Assembly (NCBI RefSeq): GCF_900104385.1
Contig: NZ_FNJA01000007.1
Coordinates: 1-64,000 of the forward strand
Direction of reading: 5' to 3'
From: Rhodoferax sp. OV413
GTDB lineage: Bacteria; Pseudomonadota; Gammaproteobacteria; Burkholderiales; Burkholderiaceae_C
DNA length: 64,000 nt
Each line of letters begins with the position of its first letter. Position 1 is the first letter of the stretch. This document shows, piece after piece, positions 31,486 through 41,029 of the stretch. The notes under the pieces were generated by a model. The model searched no databases. It worked only from the letters and a program-made list of their open reading frames with translations, and had not been told where the DNA came from. Both the position numbers and the translations under genes were made by a program.

Positions 31486-32154
31486 ATGTCCAGCGCCCCA
31501 CCCACCCCATCTGCAGACACTCCGGCCAAGCGCATGCGCCGCAAAGAGGCTCGCCCCAGCGAACTGCTGGCGGCGGCGCTCGACCTGTTTGTGGAAAAAG
31601 GCTTTGCCGCCACCCGGGTGGAAGAGGTGGCGCAGCGGGCCGGCGTGTCCAAGGGCACTTTGTTTCTGTACTTTCCCAGCAAAGACGAGCTGTTCAAGGC
31701 CGTGGTGCGGCAAACCCTGGCGGGTCGCTTCCATGAATGGAGCGACGAGGTAGACAGCTTTACCGGCAGCAGCGCCGAACTGCTGCACTACGGCATGCAT
31801 AGCTGGTGGGAGCGCGTAGGCAATACCCAGGCCTCGGGCATGACCAAGCTGATGCTGGGCGAGGCGCAGAACTTCCCCGAAATGGCGGCCTTCTACCAGG
31901 CCGAAGTGGTGCAGCCCTACCACAGCCTGGTGCGGCGCATCCTGCAGCGTGGGGTGGACCGCGGTGAATTCGCCGCCATGGACCTGGAACTGGCCACCTA
32001 CGCCGTGACCGCGCCGCTGATCTTTCTGGCCATGTGGAAGCACTCGGTCGGCACCCACCCGTGTACCGCGTCGGTGCTGGACCCCCTGCACTACCTGGAT
32101 GCGCAGGTACACATTCTTCTCAATGGCTTGCGCGTACGGCCCGCCCCTGCATGA
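31486..32154 (+). CDS. TetR/AcrR-family transcriptional regulator
   Basis: 222 residues. N-terminal helix-turn-helix: LAAALDLFVEKGFAATRVEEVAQRAGVSKGTLFLYFPSKDELF (about 28-72), then a helical ligand domain containing TetR_C-type features. The ATG lies 25 bp after a clear promoter, so the mRNA leader is short. Targets are unknown; tolC 1.2 kb downstream and efflux genes are usual candidates, but nothing here proves it. Confidence 0.9.
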   Translation: MSSAPPTPSADTPAKRMRRKEARPSELLAAALDLFVEKGFAATRVEEVAQRAGVSKGTLFLYFPSKDELFKAVVRQTLAGRFHEWSDEVDSFTGSSAELLHYGMHSWWERVGNTQASGMTKLMLGEAQNFPEMAAFYQAEVVQPYHSLVRRILQRGVDRGEFAAMDLELATYAVTAPLIFLAMWKHSVGTHPCTASVLDPLHYLDAQVHILLNGLRVRPAPA

Positions 32155-32249
32155 TGTTGCGCAGGTAAATGCTGGGCAAATCCGCCAGACATGCAAAATT
32201 CCCCCCCTAAAATCGAACGTTACCCTGCCTCCGACCTCAAAGACCCACC

Positions 32250-32915
32250 ATGACCACTTCCGCCCAGCTTGAACAAACTCGTTTCAACATGATCGAACAG
32301 CAAATTCGCCCCTGGGACGTGCTGGAGCCCGCAGTGCTGGCGCTGCTGTCGGTCGTCAAGCGCGAGCAATTTGTGCCCGCCGAGTACCAGGCCTTCACCT
32401 TCGTCGACATGGAAACCCCGCTGCCCGGCGGCCAGTCCATGCTGTCGCCCAAGGTCGAAGCCCGTGCGCTGCAAGACCTGAAGATCCAGAAGCACGAAAA
32501 GGTACTGGAGATCGGCACCGGCTCGGGCTACATGGCCGCGCTGTTGGGCTACTGCGCGCACAGCGTGCTGTCGCTGGAAATCCTGCCCGAACTGGCCAGC
32601 CTGGCGCGCAACAACCTGCGCGCGGCCGACGTGCACAACGTCGAAGTCCGGCATGCCGATGGCGCCCTGGGCGCAGCTGCCGACGGTCCGTTTGACGTCA
32701 TCGTGCTCAGCGGCTCGGTGGCGTCCGTGCCCGAGAAGATCAAGGCCCAGCTCAAGGTCGGTGGCCGCCTGTTCGCCGTGGTCGGCCAGCAGCCGATGAT
32801 GTGCGCCAACTTCGTCACCCGCGCCAGCGAGTCCGCCTACACCACCACCCAGCCCTGGGATACGGTTGCGCCGCGCCTGGTCAACTTCCCCGAACCGTCC
32901 AAGTTCTCGTTCTAA
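32250..32915 (+). CDS. pcm: Protein-L-isoaspartate O-methyltransferase
   Basis: 221 residues. The SAM motif VLEIGTGSGYMAALL and the N-terminal MIEQQIRPWDVL and PLPGGQSMLSPKV blocks match the PIMT family of betaproteobacteria, which methylates isoaspartyl residues for repair. The Ser/Thr-X-Gly context differs from the E. coli enzyme, as in many of these short relatives, so in vivo activity is assumed. First gene of pcm-rhodanese-tolC, 3 bp before the rhodanese gene. Confidence 0.9.
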   Translation: MTTSAQLEQTRFNMIEQQIRPWDVLEPAVLALLSVVKREQFVPAEYQAFTFVDMETPLPGGQSMLSPKVEARALQDLKIQKHEKVLEIGTGSGYMAALLGYCAHSVLSLEILPELASLARNNLRAADVHNVEVRHADGALGAAADGPFDVIVLSGSVASVPEKIKAQLKVGGRLFAVVGQQPMMCANFVTRASESAYTTTQPWDTVAPRLVNFPEPSKFSF

Positions 32916-32918
32916 GCC

Positions 32919-33251
32919 ATGATTGCCCAAATCACCCCGACCGACCTGCCCCAGTGGCTGCAAGGCCAGACCGCCCCGGTGGTGCTGGACGTGCGCGAAC
33001 CCGCCGAGTGGCAGGCCGCCAGCGTGCAGGCCGATGGCTTCACCCTGGTTCAGCTGTCCATGAACGAGATCCCGGCCCGCCTGGCCGAGCTGGACCCACA
33101 GCGTCCGATCGCCTGCCTGTGCCACCACGGCGCGCGCAGCCAGCGGGTCGCCCAGTTCCTGCTGCAAAACGGCTTCGAGAACGTGGTGAACATCGCCGGC
33201 GGCATCGACGCCTGGTCGCTGCAACGCGACCCCGCTGTGCCGCGCTACTGA
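32919..33251 (+). CDS. Single-domain rhodanese sulfurtransferase
   Basis: 110 residues. The catalytic Cys68 lies in the active loop CLCHHGARS, with VVLDVREPAEW and NIAGGIDAW as flanking conserved blocks. It transfers sulfane sulfur to thiol acceptors; the partner is unknown. The gene lies between pcm and tolC, a conserved order in Burkholderiales as far as I recall. Confidence 0.92.
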   Translation: MIAQITPTDLPQWLQGQTAPVVLDVREPAEWQAASVQADGFTLVQLSMNEIPARLAELDPQRPIACLCHHGARSQRVAQFLLQNGFENVVNIAGGIDAWSLQRDPAVPRY

Positions 33252-33325
33252 TCTCCGCCCTCCCCCGTGACCGCGGCGTGTGCCCGCCGGACCGACAGAC
33301 ACCCGACAGAAATTCAAGGATGACC

Positions 33326-34648
33326 ATGCAACGTTTCCCGCTCGCATCTCTCGCTCTGGCCGTGGCTGCCGCCTGTGCGGGCACGGCCCATGCGCAAAGC
33401 CTGCTGGAGCTGTACGACGCGGCCCGCGCCACGGATGCGACCTACCAATCGGCCAAGGCCCAGTACGACGCGAATCTGGCCAAGGCCGCCCAGGCCAAGG
33501 CCGGCATCCTGCCCAGCGTAGGCCTGTCCGCCGGGCTGAACCGCAATATGCTGGACGGCAGCAACCCGACCATCGACAAGGACTACACCAGCCAGACCGC
33601 CACCCTCAGCGGCTCGCAGCCGCTGTACCGGCCGGCCAACCGCATCACCTACGAGCAGGGAAAGAAGAGCATCGATGTGGCCACAGCCCAGCTGCAAGTC
33701 GCCGAGCAAGACCTGGTGGTGCGCGTAGCCCAAGCCTATTTCGATGTGCTGGCCGCCACCGACACCCTGACCTTTGTGCGGGCCCAGAAAACCGCCGTCA
33801 ACGAGCAGCTGTCGTCGGCCAAGCGCAACTTTGAAGTCGGCACCTCGACCATCACCGATACGCGCGAAGCCCAGGCCCGCTTCGACCTGGTGCGGGCCCA
33901 GGAAATCGCCGCCGAGAACGATGTGCTGATCAAGCGCCTGGCGCTCGACACCCTGGTCAGCAAGGTGAACGCCCAGCCCGCACCGCTGGCCCAGCCGGTA
34001 CTACTGCCCAGCCTGCAGCCAGCCGACATCTCCAGCTGGGAACGCCAGGCCGATGCCAGCCCGAACGTGCAGCAGGCCCAGATCGCGCTCGAAGTGGCGC
34101 GCCTGGAAACCCAGAAAGCCAAGACCGGCAACCTGCCGACCCTGGACCTGACGGCCGGCTACAACGTGAACCGCTACCCCAACGGCACCTCCAGCCTGCC
34201 GAATGGCTCGCGCAACAACAGCACGGTGGTCGGGCTGAGCCTGAACATCCCCTTGTTTGCCGGCTTCTCGGTGCAAAACCGCATCCGCGAAACCCTGTCG
34301 CTGGAAGACAAGGCCCAGGCCGACCTGGATGCCGCGCGCCGCAGCGTGGCCCAGGCCACCCGCACCGCCTTCTACGGCGTGTTGTCGGGGCTCGGCCAGG
34401 TGCAGGCGCTAGAAGCCGCCGAGACCTCCAGCCAGATCGCGCTGGACGCCAACAAGCTCGGCTACCAGGTGGGTGTGCGCATCAATATCGACGTGCTGAA
34501 TTCACAAAGCCAGCTGTTCCAGACCAAGCGCGACCTGGCCAAGGCCCGCTACGACGTGTTGGTCGGCGGCCTCAAGCTGCGCCAAGCCAGCGGCAGCCTG
34601 AAGCCCGAAGATCTGCAGTCGGTCAACACCTTGCTACAGCCGCAGTAA
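33326..34648 (+). CDS. tolC: Outer-membrane efflux channel, TolC family
   Basis: 440 residues from the chosen start, with a signal peptide (cleaved near AHA-QS). Two homologous halves of helical and strand regions are visible: SLLELYDAARATDATYQSAKAQYDA, VAQAYFDVLAATDTL, then NVQQAQIALEVARLETQKAK and TRTAFYGVLSGLGQV. It forms the trimeric exit duct for tripartite efflux and type I secretion. AAGGA lies 5 bases before ATG 33326; an in-frame ATG at 33320 overlaps that site and is less likely. Convergent with waaA, 10 bp apart. Confidence 0.92.
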   Translation: MQRFPLASLALAVAAACAGTAHAQSLLELYDAARATDATYQSAKAQYDANLAKAAQAKAGILPSVGLSAGLNRNMLDGSNPTIDKDYTSQTATLSGSQPLYRPANRITYEQGKKSIDVATAQLQVAEQDLVVRVAQAYFDVLAATDTLTFVRAQKTAVNEQLSSAKRNFEVGTSTITDTREAQARFDLVRAQEIAAENDVLIKRLALDTLVSKVNAQPAPLAQPVLLPSLQPADISSWERQADASPNVQQAQIALEVARLETQKAKTGNLPTLDLTAGYNVNRYPNGTSSLPNGSRNNSTVVGLSLNIPLFAGFSVQNRIRETLSLEDKAQADLDAARRSVAQATRTAFYGVLSGLGQVQALEAAETSSQIALDANKLGYQVGVRINIDVLNSQSQLFQTKRDLAKARYDVLVGGLKLRQASGSLKPEDLQSVNTLLQPQ

Positions 34649-34658
34649 GAACCCGTCC

Positions 34659-35954
34659 CTAAGCCGCCAGCAGGGCCTGCACGGCGGCCGCGGTCTTCTG
34701 GGCCGCGCCGCGGTGGGCGCCGGCAAACTCCGGCCCGGCAGCGGCGGCTTGGGCCAGCTGCTGCGGTGCATTCAGCCAGGCCAGAGCCTGGGCCACGGCC
34801 TCGGGCATGCCGACCACCCGGCAGGCGGCACCCGCGGCTTCGGCCAGCTCGGCTGCCTCGGCGAAATTGAAGGTCGACGGCCCCATCACCATCGCGCAGC
34901 CGCAGGCCGCGGCCTCGATCAGGTTCTGCCCGCCCAGCGGCTCAAAGCTGCCGCCCAGCAAGGCCAGGTCCGCCAGCCCGTAGTACAGCGCCATCTCGCC
35001 CAGCGAATCGCCCAGCCAGACATCGGCCGGCTCCGGTGCGTCCACCCAGCTGCTGCGCCGCGACAGGCTGAAGCCCTGGGCCTGCACCAGCTCGGCCACC
35101 GCATCAAAGCGCTGCGGATGGCGTGGCACGATCAGCCACTGCACATCCATCACTCCTATTTTCATAGCTGCTGGCGCTGGTGTTTGCTGCGCTACAGCCC
35201 TAAAAGACTTTAAATAGCTGAGCAGCATCAGCTCTTCGCCCTCGCGGGCGCTGGCCAGCAGCACCACTGGGCGGCCCGCGCCATGCCGCCAGGCCCGGCC
35301 GGTGACCAGTTGCGCCGGGTTGGGCGAGGCGTCGAACTTCAGATTACCCAGCACCTGCGGCGGCCGGGTGCCGGCCTGCAGCAGGCGCTGTGCATCGGCC
35401 TCGGTTTGCGCCCAGACCGCGCTGAGCGCTCCATAGGCCGGTCGGGACAGGGCCGACAGGCGCTGCGCCTGGCGCAGAGATTTGGGACTGAGGCGCGCAT
35501 TCGCCAGCGCTACAGGAATACCGGCCGCCTGGCAGGTGGCCAGCAGGTTCGGCCAGATTTCGGTCTCCATCAGGATGCCGATACGGGGCTGGAAATGCCG
35601 CACAAAGCGCTGCACCGCGCCCGGCGTGTCCCAGGGCTGCCAAACCTGTACGTCGCCGGCACGCAGCAGCGACTGGCCTTCGGCCCGGCCGGTGGCGGTG
35701 CCGTGGGTCAATAGCAGGCGCATATCGGGCATGGCGCGCCGCAAGGCCGCCAACAGGATCGCCGCGGCCCGGGTTTCGCCCAGCGATACCGCATGCACCC
35801 AGACCCAACCCTGGCTGGGCGGCTGGGTGTAATGGCCGAAGCGCTCGGGCACCGCCAGGCCGTAGCCGGGCTCGGCCAGCGCACGCTTGCGCAGCTTGCG
35901 GCGCAGCAAGGGGCTGGCCAGCCACAGGCCAATGGAATACAGACCGCGGATCAA
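34659..35954 (-). CDS. waaA: 3-deoxy-D-manno-octulosonic acid (Kdo) transferase
   Basis: 431 residues. N-terminal membrane anchor (about 5-16), then the GT30 fold with the catalytic Glu60 in HAVSLGET, ETEIWPNLL and GGSFEPLGGQNLIEAAACG. It adds Kdo from CMP-Kdo to lipid IVA at the inner membrane, completing the minimal LPS core. Residues about 245-268 (SYLKSFRAVAQQ...MKIGV), just before the conserved WLIVPRHPQRF, are encoded by dispersed repeat copy I and read through in frame, so the protein carries an unusual loop. Overlaps the upstream heptosyltransferase gene by 4 bp. Confidence 0.93.
   Translation of the reverse strand: MIRGLYSIGLWLASPLLRRKLRKRALAEPGYGLAVPERFGHYTQPPSQGWVWVHAVSLGETRAAAILLAALRRAMPDMRLLLTHGTATGRAEGQSLLRAGDVQVWQPWDTPGAVQRFVRHFQPRIGILMETEIWPNLLATCQAAGIPVALANARLSPKSLRQAQRLSALSRPAYGALSAVWAQTEADAQRLLQAGTRPPQVLGNLKFDASPNPAQLVTGRAWRHGAGRPVVLLASAREGEELMLLSYLKSFRAVAQQTPAPAAMKIGVMDVQWLIVPRHPQRFDAVAELVQAQGFSLSRRSSWVDAPEPADVWLGDSLGEMALYYGLADLALLGGSFEPLGGQNLIEAAACGCAMVMGPSTFNFAEAAELAEAAGAACRVVGMPEAVAQALAWLNAPQQLAQAAAAGPEFAGAHRGAAQKTAAAVQALLAA
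35156..35214 (+). repeat. Dispersed hairpin repeat, copy I (inside waaA)
   Basis: CTATTTTCATAGCTGCTGGC, GCTGGTGTTTGCTGCGCTAC, AGCCCTAAAAGACTTTAAA. It matches copy F through the palindrome, AGCTGCTGGCGC and the CCTAAAA-G-CTT tail. It is read in frame on the opposite strand by waaA. Confidence 0.9.
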
Positions 35955-36991
35955 CGCATGGAATCCCGCAGTGAAGCCAGGGCCGAGGCCTGCATCCAGG
36001 CATTCCAGACCGCATCCACGCTGGGCGTGGGTTCGCCGAACACGCTGAACTGGTGGTCGTTGTCGCGCGGGCCGGTACGCCAGACGGTGTCAAAGTTGTA
36101 CAGCCGCACCAGCGGCAGGTCCAGGGCGGTGGCGATATTGCACAGGCCGCTGTCGACACCTACCGCGCCCAGGCATTCGCCGAGCGCATCGGTCAGCGCA
36201 TTCATGCCCATGCGCGGCCAGACCACGGCCTGCTCGAGCCGGCTGGCAATGCTTTCGCTGCGCCACTGTTCCTCGTCGCTGCCGTGTGGAAACGCCACCG
36301 TATAGCCCAGGGCGTTCAGACGATGGCCCAGCTCCAGCCAGTATTCGTCGGGCCAATGTTTGTCGGCCCGCGAGCTGCCGTGCAGCAAGGCGACGATGGA
36401 TGCCGGTGCCACGCTACCCGAATCAAAAAACGTGTTTGCTATATTTTTAATAGCCCTAAGCTCTTTACCTACATGCGGTGCAAGGCCAAAAGATAATTTT
36501 TCTGGCAGCGCATACACCAGAGCCCGGGCGCACATCACGCGCGAGCGTTCGATGGCGTGGATGCGCGGCTCGACCGGAATCGCCACGTCGGCCTCCCAGC
36601 GGGTCGGGGCTTCGAAGCTGCGGCCTTCGGTCTGGTTGGCCAGGGCGTAACGCAGGCCCTGGGGGCTGAGCCGCGCCATCTTGGCCACCAATGCCGATTT
36701 GCTCAGGCCTTGCAGATCCAGCACCGCGTCATAGCATTCGTATTGCAGGTCCGAGGAGAAAGCCCGCCAGGCGGTGCGCGTATCGGCGGTAAACACGGTT
36801 TCGCGCCAGCGCCGCAGATCACATTCGATCACGCGGTGCACGCCCGCGCAGCGCCGCACCAGCGGGGCGAAGTCGGGCTCGACCACCCAATCCACCAGGG
36901 TCCCCGGCAGCTCGGACAGCATGTCCTGCACCGCGGGCATGGCGTAGACCACGTCGCCGAGCGAAGAGAGTTTGACGATCAGGACATTCAT
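35951..36991 (-). CDS. waaC: Lipopolysaccharide heptosyltransferase I (WaaC type)
   Basis: 346 residues, GT9 fold. MNVLIVKLSSLGDVVYAMPAV at the N-terminus and LLHGSSRADKHWP, GMNALTDALGECLGAVGVDSGLCNIATAL and YNFDTVWRTGP are WaaC blocks. It adds the first heptose to Kdo of the LPS core from ADP-heptose. A partial repeat (copy J) lies within it and encodes the AIKNIANT region. It overlaps waaA by 4 bp and the second heptosyltransferase gene by 4 bp, so all three are translated together. Confidence 0.9.
   Translation of the reverse strand: MNVLIVKLSSLGDVVYAMPAVQDMLSELPGTLVDWVVEPDFAPLVRRCAGVHRVIECDLRRWRETVFTADTRTAWRAFSSDLQYECYDAVLDLQGLSKSALVAKMARLSPQGLRYALANQTEGRSFEAPTRWEADVAIPVEPRIHAIERSRVMCARALVYALPEKLSFGLAPHVGKELRAIKNIANTFFDSGSVAPASIVALLHGSSRADKHWPDEYWLELGHRLNALGYTVAFPHGSDEEQWRSESIASRLEQAVVWPRMGMNALTDALGECLGAVGVDSGLCNIATALDLPLVRLYNFDTVWRTGPRDNDHQFSVFGEPTPSVDAVWNAWMQASALASLRDSMR
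36435..36465 (+). repeat. Dispersed hairpin repeat, copy J (fragment inside waaC)
   Basis: TTTGCTATATTTTTAATAGC, CCTAAGCTCTT keeps only the leading palindrome (GCTAT...ATAGC) and the tail CCTAA-GCTCTT; the central hairpin is absent, as though deleted. Read in frame by the heptosyltransferase gene on the minus strand. Confidence 0.5.
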
Positions 36992-37992
36992 GCAGAAGCC
37001 GGCAACAAGGCTTTTTGGTGGAAATCAGCCCACACAGCTTGCCACGCCTGCAGCACAGTGTCTACATCCGGCGCCCGCTCGCCGCCAACAGCCACCTGGT
37101 AGCTGCAACCCACCGGCCCGGCGCGCCATATGCGTGGCTGGCTGAAAATCTGCACATGCGGCAGGTTCAAGGCCACAGCCATGTGGCTGAGGCCGGAATC
37201 CACACCTATCACCCCCACGCAGCCCGCCATGCGCGCCGCCAGCGCCGCCAGGCCCATGCGCGGCAGCACCAGAGCCCGCGGGCCGATGGCCTCACACAGC
37301 TGCTGGGCGAAGGCGGCCTCGGTCGGGTTCGCCTGCGGCACGCTGACCGGCAGGCCCTGGGCCACCAGCGCCTGGCCGACCTGTATCCAGTGCTGCAACG
37401 GCCATTCGTTCTCTACCCGGGTGGTGCCGTGCACCAGCATCACGCTGCCGTCGGGCTCCACCGGTGTGACCTGCAGTTCGTCGTAATCAATGGCGTCTTC
37501 GCGCGGCGGATAACCCAGCGCCAGCGCAGCCAGTCGGCGGTAGCGCTGCATGGAATGGATGCGCGGCGGCATGGGCTGGGGACGCTGCACCAGCCAGCGC
37601 ACCGGCCATTCGTAAGCGGCGTCCTCGCTGCGGTTGCCGTAGGAGCTACGCCAGCCACCGGGGGCGAGACGCGCCTGGCGGGCGATCAGCACGGATTTGA
37701 TCAGGCCCTGGAAGTCCAGCACCACGTCATAGGCTTCGGCCCGCAAGGTCTGCAGGAACACGGCTTTTTCAGCCCGCACGGCGGCCGTCAGCGGGGTCTT
37801 ACGCCAGCGCCGCTGGGCTACCGGCATCACCCGCGCCAAGCCCGGCACATGGGCTTTGAGCAGAGGCGCAAAGGCTTCTTCCACCACCCAGTCGAAGGTG
37901 GCCTGTGGCAAAGCCTGGCGCATGTCGTGCAAAGCCGGCAGGGTCTGGATCACATCGCCCAACGACGAAACTTTGACAATCAAGACCCGCAT
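36988..37992 (-). CDS. Second heptosyltransferase of the WaaC group
   Basis: 334 residues from ATG 37992. MRVLIVKVSSLGDVIQTLPAL, MLVHGTTRVENEWPLQHW, GMAGCVGVIGVDSGLSHMAVAL-type blocks and FSQPRIWRAGP place it in GT9 close to WaaC. Two WaaC-like genes in tandem suggest either successive heptose additions or an old duplication with changed specificity. A TTG at 38022, overlapping the upstream stop (TTGA), would add 10 residues including a His-rich stretch; the ATG is preferred since homology begins there. Confidence 0.85.
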   Translation of the reverse strand: MRVLIVKVSSLGDVIQTLPALHDMRQALPQATFDWVVEEAFAPLLKAHVPGLARVMPVAQRRWRKTPLTAAVRAEKAVFLQTLRAEAYDVVLDFQGLIKSVLIARQARLAPGGWRSSYGNRSEDAAYEWPVRWLVQRPQPMPPRIHSMQRYRRLAALALGYPPREDAIDYDELQVTPVEPDGSVMLVHGTTRVENEWPLQHWIQVGQALVAQGLPVSVPQANPTEAAFAQQLCEAIGPRALVLPRMGLAALAARMAGCVGVIGVDSGLSHMAVALNLPHVQIFSQPRIWRAGPVGCSYQVAVGGERAPDVDTVLQAWQAVWADFHQKALLPASA

Positions 37993-38018
37993 GCCCTGCC
38001 CGTTCACGTGGTGGTGTG

Positions 38019-39416
38019 TCAATGTGCGCTGGCCGCCAGGGTCGCGTCCGGCTTGGCACGGCGCAGCAGGGCCAGCATGTCGTGCTGGATACGCTCCAGG
38101 GCCTCGGGCGTATGGCCCTCAAAGCGCAGCACCAACACCGGGGTGGTGTTGCTGGCGCGCAGCAGGCCAAAGCCATCCGGCCAGTCGACGCGCAGCCCGT
38201 CGATGGTGTTGACCACGGCGGGCGCGGCAAAGTCGACCAGGGCCAGGGCTTTGGCCACCACGGTCGGTGGCTCGCCTTCGGCACAGGCGACGTTCAGTTC
38301 GGGGGTCGAGAAACTGGTGGGCAAGGCGTGCAGCACAGCGTTCGCATCGGGCGACTGGCTGACAATCTCCAGCAAGCGGCAGCCCGCATAGGTGCCGTCG
38401 TCAAAACCGAACCAGCGCTCCTTAAAGAAGATATGGCCGCTCATCTCACCGCCCAGCGGGGCTTGGCCGCCAGCGGCTTCGATTTCCTTCATCTTGGCCT
38501 TGATCAGCGAGTGGCCGGTCTTGAACATCAAGGGCTGGCCACCGGCTGCGGCAATGGCGGGTGCCAGGCGCTGCGAACATTTCACGTCAAACAGAATCGT
38601 GCCGCCGGGCACGCGGCGCAACACGTCTTCGGCGAACAGCTGCATCTGACGGTCGGGGTAGATATTGCTGCCGTCTTTTGTGACGATGCCCAGGCGATCA
38701 CCGTCGCCGTCGAAGGCCAGGCCCAGCTCGGCGCCACTGGTCTTTAACGCGGCCATCAGGTCTTGCAGGTTCTCAGGCTTGCTCGGGTCGGGATGGTGGT
38801 TGGGGAAATTGCCGTCCACCTCGCTGAACAGCTCGATCACCTCGCAGCCAATCGCCCGCAGGATGTCCGGGGCCGACGCGCCTGCAATGCCGTTGCCGGA
38901 ATCGACCACGATCTTCATGGGGCGGGCCAACTGGATGTCGGAGACGATGCGGGCGGTGTAAGCGGGCAGCACGTCAACTTGGCGCACCAGGCCACCGGCT
39001 TTGGCTGTCCAGCACTCGGCCTCCATCATGCGGCGTATCGCCTGGATTTCGTCGCCATGGATGGCGCGACCACCCATGACCATTTTGAAACCGTTGTAGT
39101 CCTTGGGGTTGTGGCTGCCCGTGACCTGGATGCCGCTACGGCACAAGGTGTGTGCAGCGAAGTACAACATGGGTGTGGTGGCGGCGCCTACATCGATGAC
39201 TTCGACACCTACCGCCACCAGGCCGCGGATCAAGGCCGCCACCAGACTGGGGCCGCTCAGGCGCCCATCGCGGCCTACAGCTACTGTGCTTTCCCCCTCG
39301 GCCAGGGCAATGCTGCCAAAAGCCTTTCCTATGCCTTCCGCCACCGCTTCGGTGACGGTGGTCGGCACGATGCCGCGGATGTCATAGGCCTTGAAGATCG
39401 AACTCGCAACGTGCAT
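38019..39416 (-). CDS. Phosphomannomutase/phosphoglucomutase (AlgC-like)
   Basis: 465 residues from ATG 39416. Alpha-D-phosphohexomutase family: phosphoserine loop TGSHNPKDYNGFK, magnesium loop FDGDGDRLG, sugar loop GEMSGHIFF and phosphate loop RASNTTPVLVLRFEG. It interconverts mannose or glucose 6- and 1-phosphates. Between LPS genes and the glycogen cluster it could supply sugar for both; glucose 1-phosphate for GlgC is a plausible role. The chosen start matches the family's usual VASSIFKAYDIRG opening; a longer in-frame start at 39479 has no conserved sequence. Confidence 0.9.
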   Translation of the reverse strand: MHVASSIFKAYDIRGIVPTTVTEAVAEGIGKAFGSIALAEGESTVAVGRDGRLSGPSLVAALIRGLVAVGVEVIDVGAATTPMLYFAAHTLCRSGIQVTGSHNPKDYNGFKMVMGGRAIHGDEIQAIRRMMEAECWTAKAGGLVRQVDVLPAYTARIVSDIQLARPMKIVVDSGNGIAGASAPDILRAIGCEVIELFSEVDGNFPNHHPDPSKPENLQDLMAALKTSGAELGLAFDGDGDRLGIVTKDGSNIYPDRQMQLFAEDVLRRVPGGTILFDVKCSQRLAPAIAAAGGQPLMFKTGHSLIKAKMKEIEAAGGQAPLGGEMSGHIFFKERWFGFDDGTYAGCRLLEIVSQSPDANAVLHALPTSFSTPELNVACAEGEPPTVVAKALALVDFAAPAVVNTIDGLRVDWPDGFGLLRASNTTPVLVLRFEGHTPEALERIQHDMLALLRRAKPDATLAASAH

Positions 39417-39565
39417 GGGGAATGTGCCGGTTGTGTGAAGGGGTGCCAGCCGCAAGGAGGCGGGGCTGGCGGCTGGCATTGTAGTTTTGCCACAGCCCGC
39501 TTACCGGACCATCAACCGGCATATTTTGGGGTCTTTTTGAAGGACCATGAAGGACCAACGGCCCC

Positions 39566-41029
39566 CTATGAAGCGACGGCAGCCCCGCACAAGCTTTCGT
39601 ACAAGTCCAAATACTGCGTGGCCGCAGCCGCCCAGGAGAAGTTTTGCGCCATGCCGCGCTGCTGCAGCTGCGCCCATACTGCTGGCTGGGCATAGGCGTG
39701 GACGGTGCGGTGCACCGCCAACGCCAGGGCTTCACGGGTGGCAGGGCCGAACATAAAGCCGGTTGCACTATCGGCTTGCACGGCCGCGTCGTCGGCATCC
39801 ACCACGGTATCGATCAGGCCACCAACCCGGCGCACCACGGGCACGGTGCCGTAGCGCAAGGCATACAGTTGGGTCAAACCGCAGGGTTCAAAGCGGGACG
39901 GCACCAGCATGGCGTCGGCCCCGGCAATCATCTGGTGGGCAAAAGCCTCGTCATAGCCCAGCCGCACCGCCACCGCGCCGGGGTGCGCAGCCATGGCCTG
40001 GGTAAAGGCTTTTTCCAATTCGGCATCGCCACTGCCCTGCACTGCCAGCTGGGCTTCAGCAGCCAGCAGTTCGGGGATCGCGGCCAGCACCAGGTCCAGG
40101 CCTTTTTGCTGGGTCAATCGGCTCACCACGGTGAACAAGGGTAGCGAAGCATCCACGCGCAAGCCCAAGGCTTTCTGCAAAGCGGCTTTCGACGCGGCCT
40201 TGCCAGCCATGGCCTTGGCCGAGTACGGGCTGGCGATGTCTTTGTCGGTGCCGGGGTTCCACACCGCATCGTCCACACCATTCAGGATGCCGGACACATC
40301 GGCGCCACGCGAACGCACCACGCCGTCAAGCCCGCAGCCGAACTCCGCGGTGGCAATCTCTGCCGCATAGCTGGGGCTGACCGTGGTGACGCGCTGGGCG
40401 TTGGTCAAGCCGGCCTTCATGAACGAAAACCGGCCGTGGTATTCCAGCCGGGTCGGATCCATGAAGCGCACCGGCAGGCCCAGCAGATGGAAGTCCTTGG
40501 CATCGAACAAGCCCTGGTATGCCAGGTTGTGTACGGTGTACACCGTGGCCACCTTGGCGCCCGGATTGGCCGCCACATAGGCGCAGGCCATGCCCGCATG
40601 CCAGTCATGGGTGTGCAGCACGTCGGGTGTCCAGGCTGGGTCCAGCCCGCCTGCAGCCACCTGGGCCGCAACCCAGCCCAGCAATGCAAAACGCTGGGCG
40701 TTGTCAGGCCACTCCGTTCCATCCGGCCCCAGGTAGGGGTTGCCGGCGCGCTGGTAGTAGTAAGGCGCATCGACCACATAGGCCGTGACACCACTGGCCG
40801 CAATGGTGCCGCAAAGCAGGCGCACCCGCGCCGCGCCAAACGCCGCGCCGATTTCATACACCACGCTAGGTTTCTTTAGGCCGGCCAGAATCGCCGGGAA
40901 ACCTGGCAACAGCAGGCGCACATCGGCACCGGCCGCTACCAAGGCCTGGGGCAGAGCCCCCAGCACATCCGCCAAGCCACCTGTTTTGACCAGAGGAAAA
41001 ACCTCGGCACCTACCTGCAGTACTTTCAT
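39566..41029 (-). CDS. glgA: Glycogen synthase (ADP-glucose type)
   Basis: 487 residues, GT5. The ADP-glucose lysine motif KTGGLADV is at 15-22, with [32 protein letters not shown] and the C-terminal [28 protein letters not shown]. It extends alpha-1,4-glucan from ADP-glucose made by GlgC. ATG 41029 overlaps the glgC stop (ATGA), so the two committed enzymes of glycogen synthesis are translationally coupled. Confidence 0.96.
   Translation of the reverse strand: MKVLQVGAEVFPLVKTGGLADVLGALPQALVAAGADVRLLLPGFPAILAGLKKPSVVYEIGAAFGAARVRLLCGTIAASGVTAYVVDAPYYYQRAGNPYLGPDGTEWPDNAQRFALLGWVAAQVAAGGLDPAWTPDVLHTHDWHAGMACAYVAANPGAKVATVYTVHNLAYQGLFDAKDFHLLGLPVRFMDPTRLEYHGRFSFMKAGLTNAQRVTTVSPSYAAEIATAEFGCGLDGVVRSRGADVSGILNGVDDAVWNPGTDKDIASPYSAKAMAGKAASKAALQKALGLRVDASLPLFTVVSRLTQQKGLDLVLAAIPELLAAEAQLAVQGSGDAELEKAFTQAMAAHPGAVAVRLGYDEAFAHQMIAGADAMLVPSRFEPCGLTQLYALRYGTVPVVRRVGGLIDTVVDADDAAVQADSATGFMFGPATREALALAVHRTVHAYAQPAVWAQLQQRGMAQNFSWAAAATQYLDLYESLCGAAVAS

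Noticed and set aside
39277-39300. CGGCCTACAGCTACTGTGCT resembling a reversed repeat
   Set aside because: It encodes the conserved STVAVGRDGRLSG stretch of the phosphohexomutase; no hairpin arms.
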